64,000 nt of DNA from Ophioderma brevispina (taxonomy: Eukaryota > Echinodermata > Ophiuroidea > Amphilepidida > Ophiodermatidae), in assembly GCA_023653785.1 (NCBI GenBank), contig JAMKCH010002900.1, positions 1 through 64,000 of the forward strand, written 5' to 3'. Position numbers and translations under genes: made by a program. Shown one piece after another: positions 42,638-54,077 of the stretch. The notes below the pieces were generated by a model. The model was not told where the DNA came from. It made no database searches and saw only the letters and a list, made by a program, of their open reading frames with translations. The stretch's first letter is position 1; each line of letters opens with the position of its first letter.

Positions 42638-43706
42638 ATGTGGCCTGGGGCCTGTTCGCGAAACTCAGTCGTAAATCTATGTGCATACTATGTCATGCCT
42701 GAGTGGACCAAGTTATCCAAAGCACTGTGTAACTGATGGTATGAAAAGGTCTGTTATGTAGGATGTACGCATGCATGAGTTGGTATACACGTAGGGTAAC
42801 ACATTAGTTTGGCGAACGGAACCCTGGCCATTCCAGGAATGATAAAATACTTTTATACCTCAATTTACCCAGAGTATTATGAATGATATTACGTGGTTAA
42901 CCACCCTATCTACCAATTTGATTAGATGTAGGGTAAAGTCGCCTATTTTCGGTCACTTAAGAAACAAACAGCTCTCCTGTTAAACCAAAAGAGACTGAAT
43001 AAATTTTAACATGAACATATACGTCAGTAACCAGTACTCGAAACTATAAACCCTGTTAGAACAAACAGTCACTTGTTTATAATCGTGGACTGGAAGCAAC
43101 AATGCGGTAATGGCATCTCCTATTTTCGGTCGCAGCGAGCGTAATTTCGGTCACCGTTTCCTATTTTCGGTCACTTAACGTTTTAACTGACCTCGTTCAT
43201 TTTTTGGCTCTCAACAAGATCGTGACAGTACAAAAGAGTAAAATAATAAGTTAAATAACCAGAATAAATAACACTTGGGTACTTTTTCATGCTCAAATGC
43301 AAGCGCATTTCTAAAATATTAAAACATTGATGTACTTGACCCACAGAATTAAATTACTGACTTGAACCCCTCTCACCACCACTGACCTTCACATGCTCAC
43401 TATGGTATCCCGTCATACCGGTACATTCTACAATAATTGGTGTTTACCTTTCGTCTGGTGGCACTCAGTGCGTAATTGTGGTTTTAACCCCTTTCGTTCT
43501 GCTGCACGCATCGTAAATTTGTTTCGGAGGCTAGTGGGCAGCTATTAAGTTTAAACTGGAATGAACAAATGCGATGACTTAGCGAACATTTTGATGTCCT
43601 GCTTCATCGGGGAAACTGTTTTGAAGTTCCCCCTGACCCACTACTAAATACAGGGATCATCTAGACTAAGGTGACCAGTGGCGCGATGGCGGCGAGTCCA
43701 CTGGAC

Positions 43707-43716
43707 TATATATATA
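43707..43716 (+). promoter_or_regulatory. TATA-like box upstream of a candidate first exon
   Basis: TATATATATA in an otherwise CpG-richer stretch (43640-44010, with GCGCGATGGCGGCGAG just before). It lies about 240 bases before the ATG at 43954. A promoter is inferred, not shown. Confidence 0.3.
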
Positions 43717-43953
43717 CGGTGGATTGATTAATTCTCGAACAATCTGCACACTCAATCGTGTCAGCGCAATCATGAATAATCTTTTGGGCGCAGGTACGCA
43801 GGTGTTCGCGCGGCTGGAATGTTTTTGATAAACATAATCGCGTTGCCATCGGGGTTGCTATGTGCGTGTTCTTCCAGTTAACGCACTGCACGCTGATATG
43901 TGTCGATTTTAATAACAGTAGTGTCCCGAGAAATAAATCCACCGACTGTATAC

Positions 43954-44006
43954 ATGGCCGAGGACAGAAATGCTGCCTGCCCGCTGATACGCATTCCGTA
44001 TAGCGG
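43954..44006 (+). CDS. Candidate first coding exon of an unrecognised gene
   Basis: ATG at 43954 opens MAEDRNAACPLIRIPYSG and meets a strong donor (GG followed by GTAAGT at 44007). Composition is CpG-richer than the surroundings. I do not recognise the protein. Its exit phase (two bases) matches the exon at 49246, giving YSGEGPGRIQSVAEI across the join. It could be a chance ATG with donor. Confidence 0.3.
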
Positions 44007-45059
44007 GTAAGTCAATGGCGATTTTCTCAAATTTCCTTTTTTAATCGCAATAGGCTTAAATTTCGTGGGGAATTAAAATATAAATTTATATTAACGTCCA
44101 TAGCAGGTCCGCGACAGCGCCCCAAGTTCAACAAAATAAATGATTTTGAAAATGCAAACATCGGGTTTTCGACGCACGGACCGTAATTACGGAATTAAAC
44201 CTTCGTTTCAAATCTTAAATTTCACACGGGCCGACATTTGTTTTCTGCACGGTCGAATTACGGTCCCAGACGCGCAATTGGTCGTCCTAGGTCCTTATTC
44301 TGTCCCCGACTATAATTATGAAACTACTTATCATACTCCAATCTTCTCTGCTTTGCTTGATAAGAGTTTTTCATCATCGCTGACTGGTTTTCTCTCCTCT
44401 GATCATACAATGATACTTTCTTTTGCTGCAATTCCTGAGTGCAACAGTTTCGACATTGGGTATTTTTTTGTTGTTGAAATGGTTCCAAAACATTCTTTGC
44501 TGTTCATTTTTTTTTTTTGGCATCATACGAGATGTTTTCAGTGTGCTAAATGGCAACCCGGGCAATGGAGTGTGGGGAAAAAATTTGCTCCCGATAAATG
44601 CAAAGCAAATTTATGACAGGTAAACCGTAAAATCTCACCAACTTCAAGATAAAACGCAAGTACCAGTGTAGATTGTATTTGATATAGTTGTGTGGCTTGG
44701 GTAAAGGGTCCTGAACTTATGTTATTTTGGTGGTGGTGGCACTCGGTTAATTTGATACCGATGATCTGGAAATTCCAAGATGGCGACTAATCCACAATAA
44801 CAATGCGACCGACCCCGATACGCATACGACGATGACGATACGATTTTTTTTAAAAAACGAAGTGTTGAGAAAGACCAGATGTTTTGAAAATTTAAACTAT
44901 CTGTACATAAAGGGTTAACACCAATATTGGCCAGTATACGACTAGCCATGATCATGTAGTAGTAAACCCAACAACGAAGAGGATAAACTAGATCTTTGGG
45001 TAATGTCCCTGAAATAAAGATTTGAAACCAGATAATGGTAGCCCCTAACCGCAGTCAAA

Positions 45060-45175
45060 TGCGACATATGTAAGCTGTATTACCATTATAATGCATGGGC
45101 CCTCACATGAACTAATGCAAGTTTATGAACAAATCTGTTCACTGGCAGCATGTGAGATCCCTGGCACTGTCGGTC
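45060..45175 (+). pseudogene. LINE ORF1 remnant: PHD-like zinc finger
   Basis: Reads CDICKLYYHYN followed, with frame changes, by EVYEQICSLAA and WHCRSC. The C-x2-C ... H ... C-x2-C layout with YYH resembles the PHD-like finger of many CR1/L2 ORF1 proteins. Confidence 0.45.
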
Positions 45176-46099
45176 ATGCAAAAGGTAGCAATCAACTGGT
45201 TGGAGAAATGGTTGACCTCAGAAGAAGCAAGCTGTATTAGGTATGAAGTTGATCAAATTAATCTCAACTAGAGGTTGGTATGGAAATCCAAAGTAAACCA
45301 ACCAGTACAACAATAAGTGCAATGAAGAGGTACATAAAACTGTTAGAGAGGTCCTAGAGCAGGAAAAAGGCAAATGACATTGTAGTCAGCACCTACCAGA
45401 AGTTAATAACAACGCAACCCGCGAATGATATGAAAACCACAAGACTATTCCAGGGAAACTCGAAGTAAACCCAAGTGAAATTAGAAAAGGTCCGAGAAAT
45501 TCCACATACAAGGAAACCTTGGTTAAAGATCCAAATGAAAGCAAACAGGCAAGAGAACAAGCACTAAGAAATGCCAAAAAGCTACAAGATGAGGAGATAT
45601 ACAAATAAGGTATACTTGAAAACCGATCTACCATAGAGCAAGAAAAAAGAGGCAGAATTGAGACGAGAACTCAGGCAGCGTAAGGAATGGGAGAAAAAAA
45701 CCTGAAGATAGTGAGGGGGAAATAGTTACTGTAACCCCCACCCTCACAAGAGAAGCAGTAAAAGTAATTTGGAACAGATGTAAATAGCGCACCAGTTTCA
45801 ACAACAAAAAAGCACATCACAGCACTAGCTTATTAATCAGTCAAAAAGAATTCCTGCAAATTGGTCAAGAAACTGGAGGAAAAGAAACCCAACCATAGAC
45901 AAAGGCAGAATGCTGACAAAACACCAGTTTCTGTATATACAGGAAACCGTAAGTCCCAAGAATTGGAGGCAAAGAAAATCGCCCCCGGACAAGGCAAAAA
46001 AAGATTGCGAAAATCACTGAACTGCGAAGAAAAGCACAGAAAAAGACTACTACTAGTAAGATACTAAATGCACGTTGCCAATGCACATATCTAACAAAT

Positions 46100-46720
46100 A
46101 AGAGAAATGAAACTACAATGTTATATTGACGATCAATCCCCCGATATAGGAAATAGAGAACAAATGTTAAACCGTGAGATAGGGAATGCAGAGATACAGT
46201 TCCCTGGTTATCGAATTACTAGACTTGATAGAGTAAGCGGTTGAGCACGGAGCATTCTGTTATACACTAAAGATGATATACAAGTTTCCAAAGAAGGAGG
46301 ACCGGCATTAGATGATATATAAGCGTTAGTCGGTGTGATATCTCCTGCCGAGGATCTAGTCTGGACATGCCGCTTGGAATCGTCTAAACAGAAGTGATAA
46401 CATACCAAAGAACAGATACCGAACCGCCTCAACAAAGTGCTACGCAAATTAGGAGACGAACGTACGAATAATGGTGATTTGCGATTTCAAACTACAGGGG
46501 AATAAACTGGGAGACCTGCAACAGGCTCAGGAAAAGCCGGAGAATTCATGGATGTATTTATGGACACGTAGGGTCCCATCATGTGACAAAACCTACATAC
46601 TAGGTCGCTCCTGCGCTTGGTAATCACGTCAAAACCCAACTACGGTAGATGAAGTAGATGTTTAAGCACATCTGGAACTAGTGACCATACCATGTTCAGT
46701 GGGAGATGGAAGGCTGCCGG
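46100..46720 (+). pseudogene. LINE endonuclease (APE-type) remnant
   Basis: Frame-mixed reading gives a pattern near 46200 like PGYRITRLDR, then (about 46475-46600) a CDF-x-x-x-G-N-x-W-type block followed by VTKPTY-like and TTVDEVDV-like segments. These correspond to GDFN, then T-P-T, then the SDH-region of CR1-type endonucleases. The catalytic set is eroded. Confidence 0.5.
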
Positions 46721-47619
46721 GTTGAGTTTGAGCGAAACTTGGGCAAAAAGAGATTTCACAAATGCCCACTTTAAGACACGAAGAAGTGAAAACTGAACAA
46801 ATTGGAACGTGGGGAAGTGAACAGAACACGTAGAAATTGATGATACAGCAGAAGAAACATGGAAATAATAAAAGAGAACTACCCATCCAAGGTTAACAAA
46901 ACCAATGGTGTCCGTGAGAGCGACACAAGCTAACTACGATATCGACCATCTGTAATCTCATGTAGCAAATGCTCAGAGAAGGGTGGGGGGATAATTTCTC
47001 CTGCAGGAATGAAGTTAGCTTCGGACAATCCTCAGAACCAGACTACTACACAAGTAACTACACCAATACAACGAACTGTGCATCAGAAGCACAATACAGG
47101 CAGTCGATCTGCCAAGAAACGGACTGTGAAACAATCAAGGCGTAGTCACACACATAGAGACTATAACTACGACTCCAATGGAGTTCACTCTCATGCATAG
47201 TCGGTGAGTGCAATCGCGAAATTCAATCATAGTATGTTGAGCGACTCATCGTATGACCGAATCTGGTTGAGATACTGCTGCCTTCCGGGTCAACAAACTG
47301 CCAGATACTCTGATGATTCTTCGCATCTGGTCTTCACAGAAGAGAAGATGAGGTGCCTACTCCAGACCCCATTTTTACAGGACCCGAATGGGTTTTGGTC
47401 AATCACACTTATCCCTTACTTCATTTTAACTTCTTTCCTACTTTGAACGAGTACAAGAAGAAGAGGTGAGTAGAGAACTCCAGACAATAAAATGAAGATT
47501 AAGTGAAGAAGCGAAAGAGAAGTAATGGATAGATATGGGAGGCTAGAGGGTAAAGAGATGTGAGGCGGGGTAAAAGAGAGGTGCATAATCAGGGTCAGCT
47601 GTATAGAGCTTGAATGGGT

Positions 47620-48560
47620 GTAATAGACCTACTAAAAGGCCTGGATCCAACAAAAGCAGCAGGACCAGACGGAATACCTCCCTCTATGCTTCAGATTACT
47701 TGCAGATGAATTATGTTCACCCACTATCCAAACTTTTTACGAAGTCTATGGAGGAGAGTATTGTTCCAGAAGCTGGAGGACAGCTCACACTTATCCTGTT
47801 TTCAAGAAGGGATCAAGATCAAAAGCAGGCAACTACAGACCATCAGTCTCACATCAGTCATTGGGGAAAGTTTTTGGAAAGAATTAATCAAGATCAGATA
47901 ACCTAACCACCCTCGACCGCCACACTTAATTAGTGTCTCAACATGGATGCAGACAGGGGAAGTCGTGTACCACCAATCTTCTTAAATACCTAGAAGTTAT
48001 AACAAATCTAGTTTGATGAGGTACCAGTTGATGTATCTACTTAGAGATCTGGCGCAAAGCCTTTGACACGTGCCACAACAAAACGACTAATTGTCAACAT
48101 CAGAGCTCATGGTATCGATGACAAAGCACTACACTGGATTGAAGCCTGGCTAGCAGACCGTAACAAAGAGTCACCACTCAAGGTGCTGAATCTAGATGGA
48201 AAGTGGTAACAAGTCTCCTGTGGTTCAGGCTCTGTGTTGGCCCTCTTTGCTTCTCCTGTATATGAATGACCTGTAATGCAGAATTGGAAAGAATCAATGT
48301 CAGTAAATTTGTCCGATGACACCAAGCTTGTCCACCCGGTAGCGTCACAATTGAAACAGATGAGATGCAAGACGACATTAACCCTTTGCAGGATTGGGCC
48401 GAAGATGGCAAATGAGATACACGCTGACAAGTGCGGATTTTATGCACTTCGGCTTAACCACACTCCAGCCATACATACCACTGGGTACACACCAACCTAA
48501 AGAAACGACAGAAGAGAAGGATTTGGGCATTGTGCTTCATAAATCATTAAAGGTTTACAA
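47620..48560 (+). pseudogene. LINE reverse transcriptase remnant
   Basis: Recognisable in sequence: LKGLDPTKAAGPDGIPPSML (47636-47695), LSKLFTKSMEESIVPE, then (frame change) RSKAGNYRP-like and SLTSVIG. Then QHGCRQGKSCTTNL (about 47938-47980), KAFDT (about 48055), GPLCFS-like and MNDL (48265). The catalytic box now reads FVR-W / LSDDTK instead of FADDTK. Several stops and shifts; not functional. Confidence 0.8.
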
Positions 48561-48779
48561 CAGTGTGCGGCTGCAGCAAAGAAAGGGTAACAGAGGCTCT
48601 TGGAGATGATAAGGAGGAACTTTGCCGACAGAAGAGTAAGGAGGTAGTCATCAAATGTACAAATTCCCTAGTGCGACTACACCTTGACTATGCCATGCAA
48701 ACCTGGAGTCACCACCTGGAGAAAGACAGAAGACCTTAGAGCGCAAAGTACAAGCCAGAGCCACAAAAATCATCCCAGT

Positions 48780-49095
48780 CTGAAGCACTTGCCATATCAA
48801 GACGGGGACTAGACAGACTGAACCTGACAACACTGAAAAGAGAAGACAGGGGGGATTCATCCAAACATATAGAATCCTGAACCAGATAGACAAAATCAAC
48901 CCCGAATCAATGTTTCAGAAAGCATCCTACACTAGCACAAGAGAACACCGCAAAAGTTTGTCAAATTAAGATCCAGACTAGATGTGAGGAAGCATTTCTT
49001 TAGCCCAGAGAAGTTGTGGATCATGAAAGGCTGCTGAGAGTGCCACCCAATCCGCCCACAATCCTCGTTCACACAAGAACTTTCTCAATGGGTTA
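48780..49095 (+). pseudogene. LINE C-terminal tail remnant
   Basis: Reads (with shifts) LNLTTLKREDRG, then DQIDKINPESMF, then KFVKLRSRLDVRKHFFS and ELSQWVING. This is the usual end of CR1/L2 ORF2 (LR--SRTNVRKNFFSQRVV...). Confidence 0.65.
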
Positions 49096-49245
49096 TTAAT
49101 GGGCTGTAAGGCTCCCTAAACCCAGCCACACCCCCTCACTCCCAATATGACGATGAGGTGTGGCATCAAAGGTAAATCCAAGGTAAATCCCTAGTTGTTT
49201 TAAATACAAGTTTTTAAATTCTTTTTTGTCGCTCTTGTATAATAG

Positions 49246-49284
49246 GGAAGGACCAGGACGGATTCAATCTGTAGCAGAAATCAA
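49246..49284 (+). CDS. Candidate second exon of the same gene
   Basis: Acceptor CTCTTGTATAATAG, after a T-rich tract, ends at 49245; donor GTAAGC begins at 49285. Only 39 bases, reading EGPGRIQSVAEI plus two bases. It begins directly after the LINE tail. Phase fits the exon at 43954. Too short for any family call. Confidence 0.3.
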
Positions 49285-51148
49285 GTAAGCAGATAATGAA
49301 ATTACAGCATGAAAGAAAAGTAGGACACAAAGCATGCGTACCTGTACACTTTTTCATTATTACTTTTCAAGTTGTTGAGTTCTAACATAAATAGTGAATT
49401 TGTGCTAGTGCAATGTAAATAGAAATGGAGTAGGGTACCTGTAAACTTTTTCATTTACTTCCCAGTTGTTTATTACCCAACGTAATAGTGAGTTGTGCTA
49501 TAATAAGTATTTGTCAAAATCCCTTGGACATGCCCGTTCCCTCCAATACGACGGCATTCTTTATGCATGTAAGCGCAGTTAACGCAGGACGGGTGTGTAA
49601 GCATGTCCACAAAGGATTATGACACACAGGGGGTCGGGGGGGTGGATTTAATATTTTGTGACCAGCCTAGCCTTTATCTCAAGTCTGTGTGTGTGCCCGT
49701 TCGATATGCGTATGATGCGCCCTCCTACAATCTTTGAAAAGACAACATTGGTGAATCGGTTACGCCGGAAGTTAATGTCGTTCTGTTGCTGTTCGGTTGG
49801 CATGTCCTACCCCCTGTGACAAACACTTCGTTCGGTCTCGAGTCGGGGGTGATGTCCATGACCGACTTTGCATGCGCTCTAGCATATTGAGATGCGCCGC
49901 TTTTGTCGCGTGCGAATGCTGCAATTGCCAAGTCAACGTGTTCCGTTTCTCGGGTGCGAAACCTAACACGCAAAGTGACGTCACCCCAAACTTTGATATC
50001 GAACAGAGTAGTGTAATAGAAATGGAGTAGGTTATAGTTAAAGGGCCTATCAGTGTTTGCTGACACAGAAAATCGAAAAATCCAGCAAAAATCAGATTGT
50101 TTTTGCATGCCTAACAAGTATACTTCCTCTGCAGACCAAAAGCAATCTGATGAGGACAAAATCCAGAAATTTGGATATAGTTTTCGTATGGATACGATAA
50201 CACATACCGAATGGAGAGTTACTATCTTTGAACACTGCAGTTTTCCTTCATTTCTGTCAAGTCAGGTTTGTTGGAAAATGTAACTTAGAGAATCTACAAA
50301 CTTATCCTTCACTTTTAAGCTAGTCCTGCAAATTTCAATCTTTCCCTCTTTCCGATGAATCACTAATATTGTCTTTAAAAGTGCAACATGAGATTTCAAA
50401 TAACATGTTTTCCTAAAAATGTGAAATTTCTGATTTGGCCCGGGTGTAAAGCGTCATATAAAAAATCTCCCATCTGTAAGAATTAAGGTGAGAACTGTTT
50501 CTTTGGTACAAAAACTTGGAAATTTCTAATTTTGTATTTTCAGCCTATATTTTCTATTGAAATATAAGCATGTAAAAATCTCCTTTTGTTTTCACTTTTA
50601 AGACATTTCTGTACCTAATTACAAAGTAAGAAATCATTTGAGTGTCAAATCTATATGAAATCATTACATATCAGGGGCGGATTTAGAGGGGGACTTCAAC
50701 CATGATTTATAAATGTTTGATATAAATCATAGTTGTGAAATAATTAAATCCATGTTGCCAGAATGTGCTGCTGGTTTTGGTTGCTACCATGTTTTAAAAT
50801 AAAGAAAATAATAAACAATATTTAATTATTAATAATTATATTACCTCTACTGTCCATTATTCAAAAGCGCACTCTATTATTGGTTAGTTTACTGCCCATT
50901 TTGCAATAATGGGTCATGCCTCAATGCGTGATGCAAAGCACAGTAGCACACATTCTTTTTGGCGTGTCAGATGACCCACCATCAATAAATAAACATTATC
51001 TTCAAGATGGCTCCGCATATCAAATACTGAGAAAAAAGTAGAAACTCAGAAAGACTTACTTTAAAACAAGGTTCCCAGCCACGGGTGTTCCTGTACGGTG
51101 ACCCATCTGAACTACTTTTTCCAAGACACACTTATGAATTTGAAAAAC
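49285..51148 (+). other. Interval with no assigned gene
   Basis: Holds a F-family relative (50376-50680), GC-richer DNA at 49780-49990 and an open + strand frame at 50053-50283. That frame reads NRKIQQKSDCFCMPNKYTSS after a CTGACACAG acceptor-like site, but its phase does not join the exon at 49246. Not called as a gene. Confidence 0.35.
50376..50680. mobile_element. Relative of MITE family F
   Basis: Begins TTTAAAAGTGCAACATGAGA and carries CTGTTTCTTTGGTACAAAA, AAGACATTTCTGTACC and CAAATCTATATGAAAT in the family F order. The right terminus is lost. Confidence 0.6.
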
Positions 51149-51491
51149 TTAAAGGTGCTTGTTCCGATTTATGTATATTGTATTCTCAACTTGATATGAG
51201 AGTCTAACACTTGCACATACGCCCCATCAAGTACCGTGGGAAACAAACTTGTGGTTTTGATGGTAAAAGCAATAATGCATATTGCAAAGCCCTATTCATT
51301 ACTGTGCTAATATTGATGTTTAACCACTAAAACAGCAGTTTTTTGCACGTATCTTGGGAAAGAAATGGATTTGAAAGCTGAAATTTCAGGAAGACAATGA
51401 GGAAAATACGACCTTTCATCTGATATCAAAATCGATACTACTTCCGGGTAAATCAGGGGGGTCCCAAAGACGATCGGAACACGCACCTTAA
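51149..51491 (+). mobile_element. TTAA MITE family C, copy 3 (343 bp)
   Basis: TTAAAGGTGCTTGTTCCGAT at the left, GATCGGAACACGCACCTTAA at the right. It has the best-matched termini of the four copies. It lies in the third interval of the candidate second gene. Confidence 0.8.
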
Positions 51492-51892
51492 CAGAAAAAC
51501 AAGTTTCTCTATTCTGTGAAGTTCAAATTCATAAGTGGGTCAGATGGGTCACCGTACAGAAACACCCCCGCTTTACTATGTGAACCACAGAAAATGCCAA
51601 TATCATATGGGAAGGCACAGAGCCACTTGACACACCAACGTGTCAGTAATTATTCACCAATTCACCGCACTGCAGTGAAAATGGACGAAAACCATCGGCT
51701 GATCAAACACGCAGTAAAAGTTCAAATTGCATTGTTGCTGTTGCTGGTTGAAGAAAGTTAAAAATCCAACCATTCGACGAAACTTTTGGCCTCTAGAATT
51801 AATGGTTGAAACTATGGACATAAGCCTAGTAGCCTACTATCTGATCACAAATAATCTTTTACTATGTTTTTGTTTGTATCTTCTCCTTACAG

Positions 51893-51911
51893 GTTGGTGT
51901 TGGAGGACTGA
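51893..51911 (+). CDS. Possible last exon of the same candidate gene
   Basis: A strong acceptor (TATCTTCTCCTTACAG) ends at 51892. Joined after the exon at 49246 the frame reads KLVLED and stops at 51909-51911, giving a protein of under 40 residues. In phase 0 the same exon would read VGVGGLKSW and onward. The downstream structure is unresolved. Confidence 0.2.
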
Positions 51912-52540
51912 AAAGCTGGACCTGCCTTCTTGGAAGATACTAATTAGTCAGTGATTTCAATGACAAACGATGAAACGAACGTTTGAGATTTTGAGAATGT
52001 GGCAGGGTAGTATACCTTGGAATTCTCCAAATTATTTGCTTAACACTCCATTTTTAGAAGTCCCATAGTACATGAACTTTTACCATAAAATGGTTAGAGA
52101 GCGACAGGTAAACCAAAGTAGTATAAGGGGAATAGGGGCCATCATAGTTATGCAAAATGGTGATAAAAGGATTAAAGCAAAATTTGTTGCCAATTCTAAC
52201 ACCAAAAACCATTTTAACCAAATTCTTTGGGCTTAATGCACTGGATTACACCATGCAATGCAATGCATAACAGTTCAAACTTTAGATTGTTTTGATTTTA
52301 AATATATTAGCATAATAAAAAATGAAAGTAACAATTAACCCGTACAGTAAAATATAGGACACATATATTAGATGCATTTGCAGTCCGTTAACTTAGAATA
52401 TTGTAGGCTGTATTTGTGTTTAAATACAAGGTATCACACATAAACACTAAACAAACAATAATTGGAAGTTAATTGAGAAATCTTGCACTGCCCTTAATAC
52501 TGTAAGAAGAGCAAATGATGACATATTAAAAGTATTACCC

Positions 52541-52880
52541 TTAAAGGTGCAACAAGAGAGTTCACATATCAGGTGTCCCAAAAATTGAAAGTTCTAATTT
52601 TTGCCCTGATGTAAAGCTCTCCATCAAAAATATCCCCATCTGAAAGGATAAGCTGAGAAATGTTTCTTTGGTATAAAGATTGTGAAATTTCTAATTTCAT
52701 ATCTACGAAATTCAGCTTGTGTTTTACATTGAATTATAAGCAAATCAAAATCGCTTTTTTCTCTCTTTTAAGACATTTCTGTAGCATGATACAATGTAAG
52801 AAATCCACTGAGTGTCTAATCTATATGAAATTGCTATTATGACAATATTTGGGTGTCAAAATCTCTCATTGCACCTTTAA
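52541..52880. mobile_element. TTAA MITE family F, 340 bp
   Basis: TTAAAGGTGCAACAAGAGA at the left and TCTCATTGCACCTTTAA at the right. The interior has TGTTTCTTTGGTA, AAGACATTTCTGTA and CTAATCTATATGAAAT. Diverged relatives are at 50376-50680 and 18421-18770. Confidence 0.75.
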
Positions 52881-52887
52881 TGTTAAT

Positions 52888-53975
52888 TTAAGAACAGTGT
52901 CAACCCTAGTGCTTTTGTTTTTACACAAATTTCTGATTTTTGCACCATTTTAAACATCAACCTGTGTTCTATCATTACCAACAAAAGTTATCCACTGCAG
53001 ACAATCCTGAGCTGTATTTTTTTTTGCCGATTTAAAACAGCTATTTGACCATTTAAAGTCACAAAAACCACATGGTCTTAACGGCGGGAATTTAATCACA
53101 TTTCACGCCGTCAGGCGCAAGGCGCAGCATCGCGTCGCGTGGTGAATTTTTTCTGCGTTATGAAGCGTGCGCATGTTTTAATGTACTTTTGCGCGAACGC
53201 ATCTTGGAAAAACAAAAAATAATATTTGAAAATGTCAACTAAGCGGTCATTTAGACCAGATGAAATTTCAATTCTTCTGATTTCTGGAGTTAGAGGCAAA
53301 ATTAAAGATGTTTGATTCAATAGTGCGTAAAGATGTACTTTCATCACTTGCACAACATACTCAATTTTTGAAGTTCAAAGATAGTTATTTGAGAAAGAAA
53401 CAGCTTGAAATGGCGTGAAAAGTCACTTTTTTACTAAAACACAGATTTTCTCAATGTTCAATTTTCGCAAAATTTTCAGACAAGATAACTCCAAAAATAC
53501 CAAAGTAAAAGGTAAGGTTTAACTTTCCTACAATAGCAATCGGTCTTCTCTAGGAACGGTTTTCTCATTTTTCGATTTCTAACTAAAGATATTCTCCAAT
53601 ATATACTCAAATTTTGGAAAAGAAAAGTAAAAATCACATTTTTTTTACATTTTCCTTATATTTCGAAAAGTAAGCTCTATTTAAAAAAAAATGAAAAAAC
53701 CATCCCTAGACAAATTTGTCTTGTTTCTTAAAAATAACATAAGAAATAATGTAAATTCAAATTGTTTTTGTTATGCTGTCTGAAAATTTTGGGGCAAAAT
53801 CATGTTTTTTTAGTATTTTTCTCAAAATACGGAAAATTTTACATTAATCTGATGCCACCATCGGGTTCATCGTCCAATTTCTTTCTAGAAATGTATACTT
53901 TTACATACAATAATCAAATATTTGCAAAGTTACAAACCATTATACTCAGAAACTCAGGGTTGACACTGTCCTTAA
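52888..53975. mobile_element. TTAA element family G, 1088 bp
   Basis: TTAAGAACAGTGTCAACCCT at the left and AGGGTTGACACTGTCCTTAA at the right; 19 of 20 positions pair. It has no long ORF. It begins 7 bases after family F ends, so two TTAA elements sit side by side. The interior includes a GC-richer patch (53090-53175) containing GCGTCGCG. Confidence 0.75.
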
Positions 53976-54077
53976 GAGTGACTATAGTCACACTATAAAA
54001 TGTAAACCTCATTATCAAAGGATTGGAACTCTGACAGTCCACCTAGGCCTAGACAGAAAATTAACTATAGAGAAAAA

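Larger units (their letters stand above)
38624..43700. other. Intergenic interval
   Basis: After the likely 3' UTR there is no recognised gene. The contents are the hairpin at 39284, simple sequence at 40806, element E at 41022 and MITE D at 42290. Three copies of CCTATTTTCGGTC are present (42942, 43119, 43160), two of them continuing identically to CACTTAA. Confidence 0.5.
45000..49235 (+). pseudogene. Degenerate CR1/L2-like non-LTR retrotransposon (LINE)
   Basis: A collinear set of LINE parts on the + strand, all broken by stops and frame changes. In order: a PHD-like ORF1 remnant (about 45060-45170), an APE-type endonuclease remnant (about 46100-46720), a linker with VFTEE-type residues near 47330, a reverse transcriptase (about 47620-48560), and the C-terminal tail (about 48780-49090). 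It would have encoded copy-and-paste transposition by target-primed reverse transcription. It lies between the candidate exons at 43954 and 49246. The exact 5' end and target duplication are not visible. Confidence 0.75.

Noticed and set aside
44140..44616. Open frame of 158 residues on +
   Set aside because: Longest frame in the area, but I recognise no motif. It has no clear splice or promoter context and probably lies in the candidate intron by chance.
50053..50283. Possible exon after a CTGACACAG acceptor, to a CAG/GTTTGT donor
   Set aside because: Joined to the exon at 49246 or at 43954 it is out of phase and meets a stop within 15 codons. It remains only an open frame.
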